Below are positions 37,201-50,726 of a stretch of 64,000 nucleotides of DNA, piece after piece. The stretch spans positions 1-64,000 of the forward strand of contig JAEPRB010000069.1 in NCBI GenBank assembly GCA_016758965.1. The letters are read 5' to 3'. The notes beneath the pieces were generated by a model. The model was given only the letters and a program-made list of their open reading frames with translations. It searched no databases and had not been told where the DNA came from. Positions within the stretch are counted from its first letter, which is position 1. Every line of letters starts with the position of its first letter. The translations under genes were made by a program, and so were the position numbers. The stretch is from Circinella minor (lineage: Eukaryota > Mucoromycota > Mucoromycetes > Mucorales > Lichtheimiaceae).

Positions 37201-40200
37201 TTACCTTCACGACCACCCATAGCGTGGAAGAAGAATTCAGTTGGTGTCAAACCGCGTAAGTAAGAGTTTTCGACGAAACCACGACTTTCTGGACTGTGAT
37301 CATCCTTGGCGAAATGAGGTAATGTTCGATATTTGAAACCGTATGGGATACGTTTACCTTCAACATTTTGTTGACCGACACAAGCAGACATTTGGGAGAT
37401 GTTGATAAACGAACCTTTGGAACCAGCAATTACCATCTGTTTGACGTTATTATCGATCTTTAAATTCTCTTGAGCCATTTTACCAGCATCATCACGAGCC
37501 TTATTCAAAGTTTGATTAACCTTGGCTTCAAAAGATTCACGCAAAGTCATACCGGGTTGTACTTCCAATTCATCACGTTGAGCCGTGTTAATAATTTCTT
37601 GTACCTGTTGCTTGGCTTGAGCAATAATGTTTGTGATGGTTGCCATGGTGCTACGATCAGCAATGGTATCACCAATACCGATACTGAAACCATTTTGTAA
37701 AAGCCAATAGTTAACAACTTGTTGCGTACCCGTCAAGAAATTTTTAGCAGCTTCCGAGCCTTGCTCATTAACAATTGTGTGAATCAAACCACCACTGGCT
37801 GTACCGACCGTCTTTTTACATACGATACCACAAATCAATTCACCATTTTCGATAATAACACGTGTATCACCAGGAGAAATATATGTTTTTTCGCGATCAG
37901 GATGGGTTGAATGGAATGTTTGACAATTGATACCCTTGGGAATAACCATGGCAAGAATTTGTTTGCCGGTCCACATTGGCTTGGGTTTAATGATAGCAGG
38001 TGGAGGAATATAACCATCCCAATCGGGTACCCACATGACGATATTCATCACCAAATCCTTTGTCAAAAAACAATCTCGAAGTGTAAACTTGCGAATACCA
38101 CAAAGTGTATCTTGAACAATACCCATAACAGGCTTATTGGATTGAGGTGAAACAATTTGTTTAGGTACCATACAAATTTCAGTTATTTCGGCACGTGTTT
38201 CGAGCGACTGCGGAACGTGCAAATTCATTTCATCACCATCGAAATCGGCATTATAAGGAGATGTGACTGATAAATTGAGACGGAAAGTGGAATAAGGCAT
38301 AACACGAACTCGATGGCCCATCATGGACATTTTGTGAAGAGACGGCTGACGGTTGAAAATGACTACATCTTCATCTGTAAGATGACGTTCGACTTTGTAA
38401 CCATACTGAAGGGGTATCTCGCCAGCTCGTTTTCGGTATCGAAGATCAATACGTTCACCATTATCACGAATGACATATTTAGCACCAGGATGTTCTAATG
38501 GACCATTTCGAACAAGAGCTTGTAATTTATCAATATTGTAAGGTGTTACAATTTCAGGATATGTCAAATTACGAGCAATACTTCTTGGTACACCAACTTG
38601 ATCCAATGCTAAATTGGGGTCACCAGTAATAACTGTACGTGCTGAGAAATCGACACGTTTACCCATCAAATTACCACGAAGACGACCTTCTTTACCTTTC
38701 AATCTTGCACGAATAGACTTGAGCTTTTGTTTTTTGGATGGCAAGGAAAAAAAAGTAGTTTTTTGTTTTCAGTAAAAAGAAACTTTACCATCTTTTTTTT
38801 TTACTGCCCATTTTGAAATAGTAAAAAAAAACTTTTCAACTCTGTCAAACAACATAATTTGTTGCTTCGACAAATACTTACAGGTCTGCCAGATTTTTGT
38901 AAAGCTTGTGGTTGACCAGCAATATCATTATCCATATAAGTTGCAATGTGAAACTATTAATAATTAAAATAAACAAAAATTAATGTACAAAAATATTAAC
39001 TCTTATTTTATTTTATTTTTATTCGAGAAGTATTTTTTTTTCCTTTTTTTTTTACTTACTTGGAGTAATTGTTCGAATTCCTGTACAACATGTACCGGAG
39101 CACCTTCCGACTCACATCTCCGAACGTTTGCGTTCGCTTTGAGTACATCAGAAAGTTTATGTGTTAAATCATCTTCACCGCGACTTGTGCCATCCATTTG
39201 AATACTTGGACGGACTTGTGGAGGAGGTACAGGTAATGTTGTAATAATCATCCATTCAGGACGAGCATATTCTTCAGAAAGACCCATATCAAGAATATCT
39301 TGACTTGAAATATTTTTAAGAATCTGTAAGACTTTGTTTGCAGTAAGATGTGTCTTGCCCTCAGCGGCTGAATCATCATTGGCACTAGCTTTGTGATGTG
39401 CAAATAATTTTAATCCTTCTTTACGAATGGTAGGTTGCTTGTGGCCACAACCACCATGTGCAATCTTTCGATTACCATCAGCATCAACGGCTTGATCATC
39501 AAGACCATCTTCATTCTCGTCACCACCTTCACAAACCATTTTTGTCTTTGCTAATTCCCAAACCATACGCATACGTGCTTTTGGATCCCTCAATTTACGT
39601 GCCCTGGTAAATCGTGGATTAGACTAATAATTTATATAAAAATAAGTATATGAGTTGAATAAGTTCTAGTCAATCCAAAACACCCTCCCACACACACACA
39701 GTATCTCTTTCTTATATATAAATTGATTAAAAAAAACAAATAAATACATACATCATCAACTTTTAATCTTGAACAGTGAAAACAAACACATTCAAGAATT
39801 TTTTTGACCTTGGTTAAAAAGCCTATGAATAAACATTTAAATATATATATCAATACCATGGTTTTCTAGACCTTTATACGAGCAGACTATAATATTAAAA
39901 TAAAATACTCTATTTACCAATATGAAATACCGGTTTTGCAAGATCAATGTATGCAAAATGACCAGGACATTCAGCCATTCCTTCGCCACAAGTTTGACAC
40001 TTGTAGTTTCGGTCAATGGTACCCATGCGAGGATCTAAAAGACCACCTGCTCTAGGCTTTTGCGAACCTTCTTCATATAGTTCTGCGAACTCCACTTTGG
40101 CCACTGCCATTGCTTTCTATTTAAATTCAATATAAAGAAAAAAAAACATTTATGTATTGTTTAGATCATGGCATTTTTATCAATACGTCAAAAAAATAAA

Positions 40201-40349
40201 GAGACAAAAAAACATAATAATCTTTAATTCATTTTTTTTATGTAACAAAAAAAAACACATACGATCTCTTCCGGGGACAGGATTCCAAACTGTACGGCAT
40301 CCACACGGCGTACAGGAGCCGATGAGTACGCGAAAGGATGCCCACTCAT
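34204..40349 (-). CDS. RPB1: RNA polymerase II largest subunit
   Basis: Eight exons: 40349-40263, 40116-39918, 39822-39752, 39623-39060, 38953-38882, 38723-37205, 37097-36434 and 36319-34204; 1763 aa. It is the catalytic subunit of Pol II. The N-terminal zinc site is [14 protein letters not shown], the clamp carries CVCFHC, and the lid/rudder area has [22 protein letters not shown]. The active-site loop is [10 protein letters not shown] with Asp491, Asp493 and Asp495. The trigger-loop and bridge-helix blocks [16 protein letters not shown] and [16 protein letters not shown] are present. The protein ends in the heptad CTD. The acceptor of exon 6 (CAAAAG) is unusual but restores the conserved [15 protein letters not shown] join. 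All introns lie in the first 60 percent of the gene; the large C-terminal exon is uninterrupted. Confidence 0.97.
34243..34746 (-). repeat. RPB1 CTD: 24 consecutive perfect YSPTSPS heptads
   Basis: The tyrosine codons are spaced 21 bp from 34746 to 34263 and give 24 uninterrupted consensus heptads. Synonymous codons vary between units, so the amino-acid uniformity is not just recent DNA duplication. N-terminal to it are four degenerate units ([27 protein letters not shown]). C-terminal is a short [12 protein letters not shown] tip. The CTD is the phosphorylation platform for capping, splicing and 3'-end factors. Confidence 0.93.
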
Positions 40350-41141
40350 TATTTATCGTTTAAAAATAAAATTATATTCGTATAAAAAATGGGATTGGAT
40401 CGCTTTTTGGTTTTTTTTCTTTAACAAATCAATAAAAATGGTGAAAAAAAAAAAGATTGTCGACTGTTTCTTTTTTTGTTCGATGCGTAAAATCGATAAA
40501 GTTCTTTTTTTTTTCCTTTTTGTTGTTTTTTAATTTTTTTTTAATCGTAAAGTTTTTTTTTGGTCTGATTGATTCTTTAAAAATAAAAAAAAGTTGAAAA
40601 AAGATGGGAAACCAAAGGAAAGAAAGAGATTTAAAATGAGATTAAATTGGGCCGAAAATAATCTCACTTAAAAAAAAAAAAAAAAAAAAGTGGTTTGGTT
40701 TGAAGAAAAGGTTAACTTGGATTCTCCAACTTGCTCGCAGCAACCTCATAAGTTCCAATTTTCCAAAAAGTCAACGTCACGTCTCTCCGCAACCAATAAA
40801 ATTCAAGAGTATTTTATTTTTTGCTGCGTAATTGAATAGTCTATTAATAAGTGACGAAAACTATGAGTTAAACTTTTTTTGATACTTATCAGTTTTTTGA
40901 TTATAAACAATATAACTGTTTATACTTTATTTTTATTTTTTAATTGATTAAAATAGAATCTTAATAGCATAAAAAGATATTTTAACAAACTTAATACGCG
41001 TCGAAAACACATAATTTTTTAATCAAGCAGCACAAAAAAAAAAAAAAAAAAGACCGTTTGTTCTGACTGAGTTATTATTATTGCTTAAAAACCAGATGGC
41101 AACTTGTTTCACTTGCAGATATCCCATTTACCAGCCTTGAT
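40350..41141. promoter_or_regulatory. divergent promoter of RPB1 and NEO1
   Basis: 792 bp between the two ATGs. Long T/A tracts lie on the RPB1 side (40500-40700). A CCAAT box lies at about 40792-40798 in the relatively GC-rich centre (40720-40800), positioned to serve either gene. No other gene is seen. Confidence 0.5.
41096..41140 (+). other. upstream ORF of NEO1 (14 codons)
   Basis: ATGGCAACTTG... encodes MATCFTCRYPIYQP and ends with TGA at 41138-41140, one base before the NEO1 ATG at 41142. If this lies in the mature leader it could damp or reset NEO1 translation. The TTTCACTTGCAG at 41107-41118 also resembles a 3' splice site, so part of the uORF may be intronic. Confidence 0.4.
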
Positions 41142-44100
41142 ATGCGGAATACTCGGCCCATTGAGCTTCGCAAATTAATGCCTTTTCAAGCTCAAAGTAG
41201 TAGAAAATATCGAACATCGGATTCCATACATAGTGATGAAGATCCGCTTATAGACGAAGAATTGGGGGTAAATAATATAAAAAGTAATAAATAATAATAA
41301 TAACTTTTTCTTATTATTATTATGCCAAGAAACGAATAAACTATGGTGGAAGACAACAACCAAAAAAGTTAAATTCTTCTTTCATATCGATTTGAATATA
41401 GGAATCCGCACCACTAACAGGGCCATCAGATAGTCCTCAACCTCGAAGAAGAACTACTAATAATAGAAGACGAAAAAAGAGGACGTTTCCCTGGCCATTT
41501 GGAAACTCTACTCGAAAACAAAACCCAAGGACAATTCCACTCCATGCCGATGGTAAACTTAATATGATATATCCTGCCTATATATATGCATAGATAATCC
41601 ACCCTGTTGATTTTGCTAATACTATATATATATATATATATATTATAGATAAGCAAAAGAAATACGCACCTAATATCATTGTGAATCAAAAATACAATAT
41701 CATTACATTTTTACCCATTGTTCTATTTGAACAGGTAAGCAAATACATTTATCACTATAAATATGCAGTACTGTTATAATGATGAACTCGTTTACTCACT
41801 CTACATTGTATTTATATATATAATATATAGTTTGTTGTATTTTTTAATTTATATTTCTTACTTGTAGCATTATCACAATTTGTTCCTGCTTTAAAGATTG
41901 GTAATATATTTTAAATTAAATAAGTATGGATAGAATCAAATATGAAGGTGGATATTGATTCAATTTATATAATATAGGATACATTTTTACATATTTCGGT
42001 CCGTTATGTTTTGTATTACTGGTTACAATCAGTAAAGAAGCAATGGATGATTTTCAAAGACACAAGCGAGATAAAGAAGCAAATTCACAATTATATCAGT
42101 CATTAACATCAGATGGTTTCCGAAGCATACCAAGCTCAAAAATTCGTGTTGGTGACATGATTGTGATACAAAAAGATCAGCGGGTAAATTAAATTAAAAA
42201 GGGATTCATGTTTACGAAGGGAATTAAAAAAAAAAATTATCAATGTATATATTTCCTCTTTTTTATTATTGCTATTCAGATCCCAGCAGATATGATTTTA
42301 TTACGTACAACAGAAGATAGTGGATCATGTTTTATTCGTACAGATCAATTGGATGGTGAAACGGATTGGAAATTACGGCTAGCAGTACCATCATTACAAC
42401 GACTTTCTTCAGATGATGCATTAAATGTTGTTCGTGGTGATATATATGGTAAATTAATCTATTTCATTTGTATTTAGTTATAATAATGATTGGATTTAAT
42501 TATTAAGTAATTTCTTTTTATTTGTTGCTATGGTTATAGCCGATGCGCCCCATAAGGATATTCATAGTTTTGTGGGTACATTTACACATGTGGATGAGGA
42601 TACAGGTATTGAACAAATGGAACCATTGGGAGTAGAAAATACATTATGGACCAATACAGTACTTGCTTCTGGTACTGCTATTGGCTTTGTTATTTATACA
42701 GGCAAGGATACTCGTGCTGTAATGAATACCAATCATCCAAAGACAAAAGTTGGATTAATTGATCGTGAAATCAATCGTCTTGCCAAGGTAAAAATTAGTA
42801 ACCTTATCTATTTTTGTATTTATTCATGATATAAAAATAAATAAAAGATTACTAACTATTTGGGAAAAATCAATAAGATTTTATTTATTGTTACACTTGC
42901 CATGTCAGTTGCTATGGTCGGTTTAAATGGTTTTCACGGATTATGGTATATTTACGTATTTCGATTCCTTATTCTCTTTTCATCCATTATTCCAATCAGG
43001 TAAACAAAATAAAAAAAATTTATATAGTATTAAAAAAGACATTTGTATTTGTATGTTAATTATAACAATTATTTTTCTTGATTTTGGGTTGATAGTTTAC
43101 GTGTCAATTTGGATATGGGTAAAACAGTTTATGCTCGACAAATTGAAAAAGATTCTGAGATTGAAGGAACTATCGTACGAACAAGTACTTTACCCGAAGA
43201 ATTGGGTCGAATTGGCTATCTGTTATCAGATAAAACAGGAACTTTAACAAAGAACGGTACATTGGATAATATTTTATCATCCTTTATTACTATTATTTTT
43301 GAATAACGAAGGGGGGGGATACCGATAAGAGATACTAATATTTTACAAAATACGGGATACAGATATGGAATTGAAAAAATTGCATATGGGTACTATGTCA
43401 TATAGCTTAGATACTATGGATGAAATCATGTCTCATTTGGCTACGGCTTTTGCAGAAAATGAATCCGGTAAATAGCTTATTTATTTGTTTTCGTTTAAAG
43501 GTTCTTTTTTACATGGAAGATTTGACACTAACCAGCTGTTCGGGTAACAAAAAAAATTAGCACTTATTCAAACAGGGCCTGGCGTCGTTGGTATGTCTGG
43601 GAAAGGTCGACGTAACATTGCTTCTCGTGTCAAAGAAATTGTTCAAGCTTTAGCATTATGTCATAATGTAAGTCAATGGTTGAAAATCTCTTTTTCTACA
43701 AGCTACTAGGCATATATCTAAGAAACAAAACAAAATAGTCTTTTTTAATTTAACGCTATTGCTATTTAGGTAACACCAGTGATCAGTGATGTTGGAGATA
43801 TTACTTATCAGGCATCAAGTCCTGATGAAGTTGCTATTGTAAAATGGACAGAGCAAATGGGTTTAACTTTGGTAGGACGCGATGTGAACAAAATTCAATT
43901 ACGTGTTGAAGCTTCCGGTGATACTCTCGAATACGATATCTTACATATATTCCCATTTACAAGTGAGACAAAACGTATGGGTATTATTATACGAGATAGA
44001 CAAACTCAGGAAGTCACATTTTATGAAAAGGGTGCTGATGTAGTCATGAGTGGAATTGTGCAATATAATGATTGGTAAATAATAATTTATTTATACGTAA

Positions 44101-44258
44101 CAAAAATAAGTTAATGTGCAAGCCTGATATTAATCATATATTTGTTTATAGGCTTGATGAAGAATGTGGTAATATGGCAAGGGAAGGTTTGCGTACTTTG
44201 GTCGTCGCCAAAAAGAGATTATCCGAAGAAATGTACGAAGATTTCAAGAAGAAGTAAG

Positions 44259-44291
<33 letters not shown>

Positions 44292-46386
44292 TTGTGTATG
44301 CGTTATGTCAGATAGATATCGTTAAGTTTAAAAGAGCTGGAAAAATTACTAAATACATTAACACAAATAAAATGAAATTATAGATATCACGAAGCTGAAT
44401 TGTCCATTCATGATCGTAATGCACGAAAGCAAGCCGTAATTGAAGAAGTTTTGGAAACAGAATTGGAATTACTTGGATTGACAGGTGTTGAAGATAAACT
44501 TCAAGATGGTGTCAAGAATACATTGGAAATACTACGTAATGCCGGCTTACGTATTTGGATGTTGACAGGTAAATAAATAAAATAAATAAATAAACAAATA
44601 AACAAATTTATAAACATTTTTAAAAAAATAAATAATAGGCGACAAGATTGAGACAGCTACATGTATTGCCGTATCATCAAAACTTGTTTCTCGAAATCAA
44701 AATATTCATCAAATTTCAAAACGTACGTGGCTAAAATCATACCCATGAATTATTTTAATCTTACAATCTCAAAATGTATTTTTATTTATTTTTAGTTAAA
44801 GTACCTGTTGAAGTACTAAATGAACTGGATAATTTGAGATCAAAAGTTGATTGCTGCTTAGTTATTGATGGTGAATCTCTTCAATTATGTTTGGATCATT
44901 TTCAAGATGAATTTATCGATGTTGCTACAATGTTACCTGCTGTAGTATGTTGTCGATGTTCGCCAACACAAAAGGTAAATTCTCCTTTTACGTGATCTTT
45001 GTTCTCTTGCCACGAAGAGGTTAATTCTTACACGAAAAATGATATATTTTTTATCTGTTTCTTCTTTTGTAGGCCGAGATCACACGATTAATAAAAGAAT
45101 ATACACAAAAGCGAGTACTTTCTATTGGTGACGGTGGAAACGATGTTAGTATGATTCAAGCTGCCAATGTGGGTATGTATAAAACTAACTTTGATCTGTA
45201 TTATTTTAGCTGTATGGATAGACAAAGATAAGAGTTTATAAAAATTAACTAATGATATGTTGTTCGGGCTATTGATAGGTGTTGGTATTGTTGGCAAAGA
45301 AGGACGACAAGCATCTTTAGCTGCTGACTTTTCCGTTACTCAATTTAGTCATCTAACGAAACTAATGTGTAAGTTTTTTGTATTTTTCTCTTTTATATAT
45401 CTATATATTCAATGTTGCTTGTATATAACAATGCATTAAAATTAATAATTAATTTCATATAGTATGGCATGGTCGTAATAGTTATAAACGTTCTGCAAAA
45501 TTGTCTCAATTTGTTATTCATCGTGGTTTGATTATTTCGGTTATGCAAGCAGTTTTCTCTGCATTATTTTATTTTGCACCTATTGCATTATATCAAGGCA
45601 TGTTGGTTGTTGGGTACGTTATATTAAAAAATATATTATGTAATCTTTTTATAAATCTTGAAGGATGATTTATAAATACTAAAGTTTATATTGTATATAT
45701 ATGTACGCCATCTGCTCCTCAGCTATGCTACTGTCTATACAATGGCTCCTGTTTTCTCCTTAGTACTAGATCAAGATGTCAGCGAAGAAATTGCACTTTT
45801 ATACCCAGAATTATATAAGGAATTAACAAAGGTAAAAGAAGAAAAAATAAGTTTTTTATTGGCTATTATTTTATTTAAACGTATCACTTTTTTTCACTGT
45901 TAGGGTCGATCTTTATCTTTCAGAACATTCTTTACATGGCTCTTGATTAGTGTATATCAAGGTGGAGCTATAATGATTCTATCTATTATTTTATTCGAAG
46001 AAGAATTCATTCACATTGTTTCTATATCATTTACTGCCTTGATTTTGAATGAACTTTTAATGGTAGCGTTGGAAATCAATACCTGGCATCGTGTGATGGT
46101 TATCTCAGAAATTGTTACTGTATTAATATATATTGGATCCATGTGGTTACTTCCAACTTATTTTGGTAAGCTTCATTAATCATATTAATACTACCAGAAA
46201 GAAAAGACAGATGGATAAGCTAAAAAAAACCACTCATTGTTATAATTTATAGACATGTCATTTATTTTAACGGGAAGATTTGTTTGGAAAGTTGCAGTAA
46301 TTACAGCAGTTAGTAGTCTTCCACTTTATGTTGCCAAGATTATTAAACGACGCTATGCACCACCTAGTTATACAAAATTAACGTAA
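41142..46386 (+). CDS. NEO1: P4-type phospholipid flippase, Neo1/ATP9 type
   Basis: Twenty-two exons and 1083 aa: 41142-41267, 41402-41552, 41649-41734, 41831-41900, 41978-42183, 42280-42448, 42540-42787, 42878-42999, 43096-43256, 43363-43467, 43561-43667, 43770-44074, 44152-44253, 44384-44568, 44639-44722, 44796-44974, 45073-45172, 45279-45368, 45463-45613, 45723-45831, 45904-46165 and 46253-46386. It moves aminophospholipids to the cytosolic leaflet in Golgi/endosomes. Motifs: [10 protein letters not shown] (actuator), PISL in TM4, DKTGTLT with phosphorylated Asp438, KGAD, LTGDKIETA and [11 protein letters not shown]. The PISL and GDGGNDV variants and the short N-terminus fit Neo1/ATP9, which works without a Cdc50 partner. 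Ten spans are expected; their hydrophobic blocks are visible. Introns are mostly 60-130 bp. The start is the first in-frame ATG; an upstream non-coding exon is possible. Confidence 0.93.
44257..44291. repeat. (TTA)n microsatellite in a NEO1 intron
   Basis: About eleven ATT/TTA units directly after the donor of the intron following exon 13. Confidence 0.85.
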
Positions 46387-46697
46387 AAATAAAATAAATG
46401 TGTATAAATATATTTACGTATGTATATAAAATTTGAGATTGGATTATCAAATATAAGGTCCAAATGATCTTTTCTTTTTTGTCTGTTTAATACATGTATG
46501 AGTGTGTCTGTATAAGCGTGTATATATGTATATGTGTGTATTTCCTTCATTAATACTGATAATATACAATTCAATGTAAAGTAGAATATATCAACACAAG
46601 ATAGGAAGGAGGAAAATAATCTTTATAATATTTTCGGTGGTTTAGTGAGAAAGAGAAGGAAGAGGGTATCGAATAAAACTTTTTTTTTTATTTTTTT

Positions 46698-47767
46698 CTA
46701 TTCGCGTCGTAAATTATCCAATCTAGCTTGTAATGCAGCATCATCCGCTGATAACCCTTCTGCTTGTGGTACACGTTCATTTGATACAGGTTGTGCAGGT
46801 TGTTTGATTCCTGTTGGTGCTTCAGCAAGCTTTATTATTGATGATATTATTAGCATACTATCTCATTCGATATTTATACATTTTTGATAAAGGAAAACAT
46901 GAAAATTTAAATGTAATTTTTACCTCATGGTTCAAACTAATACCAATTTCATCTAAGACCTTGTTTACAATTTCTTCACTTTCCACTTCATCATCTTCAT
47001 CTTCAACTACATCATCAATAGCATCACCCATCATTTCTTCCTTCATATCCATAATCTCACTTTCTTTTTCGAATTCCATCATAATTTGTTGAATTTTTGG
47101 TAAATTCATTTGTCGATTCATGGATGACATGGCTTTAGTAGCACCACGCATAGCTTCTGCCATTTGTTGATTGGATCGAAGTGTCTATACATAATATATG
47201 AATAAAAAAGCGCGTATACATATATATACCTATCGTAATATAGTTAACAACATTTCTTTTTTACCTGAATTCGTAAACCAACTGCTTGAAGTTGTGTTTT
47301 CATCCCATTAAATTTGACAATATATCGTCTTGTTCTAACAAGATCTTTAGCCATAACTTTACATGAGTTCTGTAATATAAAGGTATTTGTCAGCCTTTTT
47401 CTTCGGTTTATTTTGAAAAAAAAAATGAAAGCTCAATCCATAAAACATTTATTTGAGACGTACCATTTGGTTTGCCTTTGCTGATTTTTTAATATCGGCA
47501 ATGAGTTTCTTTTCTTGTCTTTCCAAACGCTCTCGTTCACGGTCGAGTTCTCTTTGAGCTTTAGTAATAGTACGTTGATGCTGACGCAACATCTCGGCTG
47601 GTGTCTTTTTCTTTCCAAATAAGAATTCCTATTGAAAAAAAAAGAAAAAGGACAATACATGAATTTAGTGATTAAGGCCAGATAAGAAAGAGAAATAAAA
47701 ATGTACAATTGTTTTGTAGAGTTCTATTTTATATATATTAATAAAAAAATAAGTATATAAATACCAT
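46698..47767 (-). CDS. VPS2: ESCRT-III subunit Vps2/CHMP2
   Basis: Five exons: 47767-47765 (ATG only), 47628-47464, 47369-47265, 47184-46924 and 46829-46698; 221 aa, as in human CHMP2A (222). It polymerises with Vps24 on endosomes and recruits Vps4 for multivesicular-body sorting. The basic N-terminal helices (EFLFGKKKTPAEMLRQHQR...RELDRERERLERQEKKLIADIKKSAKANQ) and the CHMP2 core MAKDLVRTRRYIVKF, MNRQMNLPKIQQIMMEFEKESEIMDMKEEMM are present. The acidic EDEDDEVESEEIV linker precedes the MIM1 motif DDAALQARLDNLRRE, which binds the Vps4 MIT domain. The single-codon first exon is inferred because EFLFGKKK directly follows an acceptor and ATG is followed by GTATTT; the next in-frame Met would delete the membrane-binding N-terminus. 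Confidence 0.92.
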
Positions 47768-48479
47768 GATAGAGAATTTAGTTAAGAAAGAAAAATGAAC
47801 TTTAGAAAAAGCGTTTGTGTTGCCAAGACCTGCAGAAGATTCTTGTGCTTTTTTGAATTTATTGCTATGCTGAAAATTTATCCAGTATTCTGCTAATTGA
47901 TTGGTGGGTAAATATTTCAACCGGTATAGTTTGAATGTATTGCAGAATAGCTTCTTGTAGACAAATAGTTAGTAATAATCCACAGTTCGCATATTCAGCG
48001 GACAAAAACAGTCATTAATTCTTTAATTGAAACAAAAAATTTAAAATGATGGAGAGGTATCCTGCTAACTTTTGCTTTTTTTTTCTCATCACAAAGAAAG
48101 AGGCAAAAAGCGTAACATATTCTAGCAGCTGCATCATTAATACATAAATTACAGCAATAAATTAAGCTTTATCTTAAGTCACTTACAAAACATTTATTAT
48201 AAAGATGTTATTGTTTGTATATAATTATAATTATAATGAAAAAAAATTAATAATAATAAAAATCTCTAAGAAATTAATACATAGAATAGTATATGCTAAC
48301 TAACAAAGAGCATAAATATATTAAGATGATGAGAAAAGAATATAAAAGAATAGCTTATCATACTATTAAAATTTACCATATAAAGTTTTTTTAACTGAAA
48401 ATAATAATAATTAAATATGGTAAAGGGGATTATAGGGGGAAAAGAAAAAGTTTTTTTTTTCCATTTTGGACCATATACT
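47768..48479. other. intergenic region, 0.7 kb
   Basis: Between the VPS2 start and the sugar-transporter stop, both on minus. AT-rich with a TATAATTATAATTATAATG stretch near 48218-48238. It should contain the VPS2 promoter. No gene seen. Confidence 0.55.
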
Positions 48480-50726
48480 TTATACAATATTTTCTGTCTT
48501 TTCATCAGAGGCGGTGTCTTTAGTATCATGGCTCAAACCCGCCCGGCGGGCTAATTCTGCTTCAACAAAGGCACGATCCACCTTCTTGCGTGGATTTTGT
48601 TCAAAAACAATATCCATTTCTTCAAGCTATATTAAATAGAAAAGTGAAAAGTAATTAGAAAGAGAAATTCAGAGGTTTCCTATTTCTCCAGCCTTTCACA
48701 TATATATGTGTATATTAGTAATCACTTACAGTGAAGCCTTTTGTTTCAGGATAAGCAAGGAATACGTGACAAGCCATCAAAAAATTAAATCCAGCGAAAA
48801 GCATGTACAAACCAAATCGAATACGTTGCATCAACATAGGGACGACAAAGTTAAGAACCCAGTTGAAGAGCCAATTAGCGGAGGTAGACAAGGACACAGC
48901 GATGGCACGAATACGGAGAGGGAAAATTTCAGCAGGATAAATCCAACCCAAAGGCTATTTAAAAAATGCATTGGAAATGCATTGGATTTGATTAATCATA
49001 TAATAATAAATAACGTGATCATTAATTTTTTTCCCTTGCTCCTGATTGATAATAATAAGCAGTAAAAAACATGAAAAAAAACAAAAGACTACTTACACCC
49101 CAACTAGTAGCAAAAGAAGCAACAAAGAGATAAACACAAGCAACCATGCCATTAGCTTTTGCAGAACTTCCAATATCCATCATCCATTTTTCGGTTCCTT
49201 CTGCTTGGTACCAAGTACCTTGGCTCATGATACCACCAACAACCCAGAGGAACAGACTCATGGAGAGAGCTCCAAAAATCATAGTATTACGACGACCCCA
49301 TTTATCAACCCATAAAATGGCAGGAACAGTCATGACAACATTGACAACATAATTGATACCGGCAGAAACCAAAGTAGCATCTTGATCACCTCCAATACCA
49401 GCTTGTTCAAATAACAAGACGACGTAAAACATAATAATATTCATACCAGTCAATTGTTGCCAGATTTGTAAACAGATACCAAGAGAAGCACGATAAGCAT
49501 ATTGAGGTTTCAATATATCAGCATAACGATGAGAAGCTTGTTCGCGATCAAATGTAATAACAGCTTGAATTTCTTGAATTTCGAGTTGAACACGTTCATG
49601 ATTAACATCACCATCACCATGAATATCGGCCAACACTTGAATAGCTTCATCCATGCGACCTTTATCAGCAAGCCATCTGGGACTGAATGGGAATGCCCAC
49701 ATACCAGAAAGCAAGAGAATGGCAGGAACAGCTTGAATGGCCCATGGGATTCTGAATGCTGCTGTGTAGCTATCTCCAGAAGAATATTGTGCGCCATATT
49801 GAATCCAGAAACTATTATAGTTATAAAGTAATACACAAAAAATAAATGTTAATATGAAAACGATTATTTATAACTCTATTAATAAGTCCAGAAAAGTAAC
49901 AATATATATACATACGACAACATAATACCCCAAGTAATACTCCATTGTTGCACAGCAACAATACGACCACGAATTTCTTTAGGAGCAATTTCTGATTGGT
50001 ACAAAGGAACAACCATTGAAGTGACACCAACCGAAATACCTATTTTTTTTTGTGTTTATATTTTCATGTTAACCATAAACGGATCAAAATATTTCTGTAT
50101 ATGCATTATTACCGCGGAGAGAAGACAAAAAAAAAGTCATAAGATAATATATAGTACAATATTTTACCGTTAATTACACGACCAACACAGAGAAGAGGAA
50201 CACCGTTTGCAGCAGCTTGAAAAATAGAACCAATGACGAATAGAACAGAAGCACCCATAAGGGTATATTTACGAGAATAACGATCAGCTGGGAAACCAGC
50301 AAACAATGCACCAATAAAACAACCTGCACTCAAAGCACCATTGATACCACCTTGAAGCAAATCATCAGGATTATTGAAATATTCACGATATCTATGATAG
50401 TTATTATTTTAAATGAGTTAGTAACAGTTATAAATATAAATATAAATATTTTGAATAAATAAGTAAAAAACACTTCGGATCATTATTCTGCTACTTACTG
50501 CCAGGTAAGAATTACACCGGAGTTACTACCAATATCGAAACCAAACATAATACCGGCCAATGCGGCAAATGATCCAATAGCCTATTAGAATTTTTTAGAG
50601 TAGTGGATAATTATAACTGTCAGAAAAAATATCCTATATTACGTATAAAAAAAATAACAATAACAATAAAAAACATACGTAGACATTGCTTGTGACTCTC
50701 GTTTGCCACGACCTACTTGAACCCAT
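48480..50726 (-). CDS. MFS sugar (monosaccharide) transporter
   Basis: Seven exons: 50726-50679, 50581-50499, 50391-50168, 50039-49916, 49811-49097, 48954-48730 and 48626-48480; 521 aa, typical for 12-span sugar porters. Motifs: GIMFGFDIGSNSGV in TM1, the loop 2-3 signature GFPADRYSRKYTLMG, GRVINGISVGVTSMVVPLYQSEIAP, PFSPRWLADKGR (variant of PESPRWL), QQLTGMNIIMFY in TM7, DKWGRRNTMIFG and PAEIFPLRIRAIAVS. The family-ending PETKGFTLEEMD is split by the last intron. The tail is charged. It probably imports glucose or a related hexose by proton symport at the plasma membrane; the substrate cannot be read from motifs. Upstream at 51334-51341 is a CGGAGCCG inverted pair, a possible Zn-cluster regulator site, but this is speculative. 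Confidence 0.92.
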
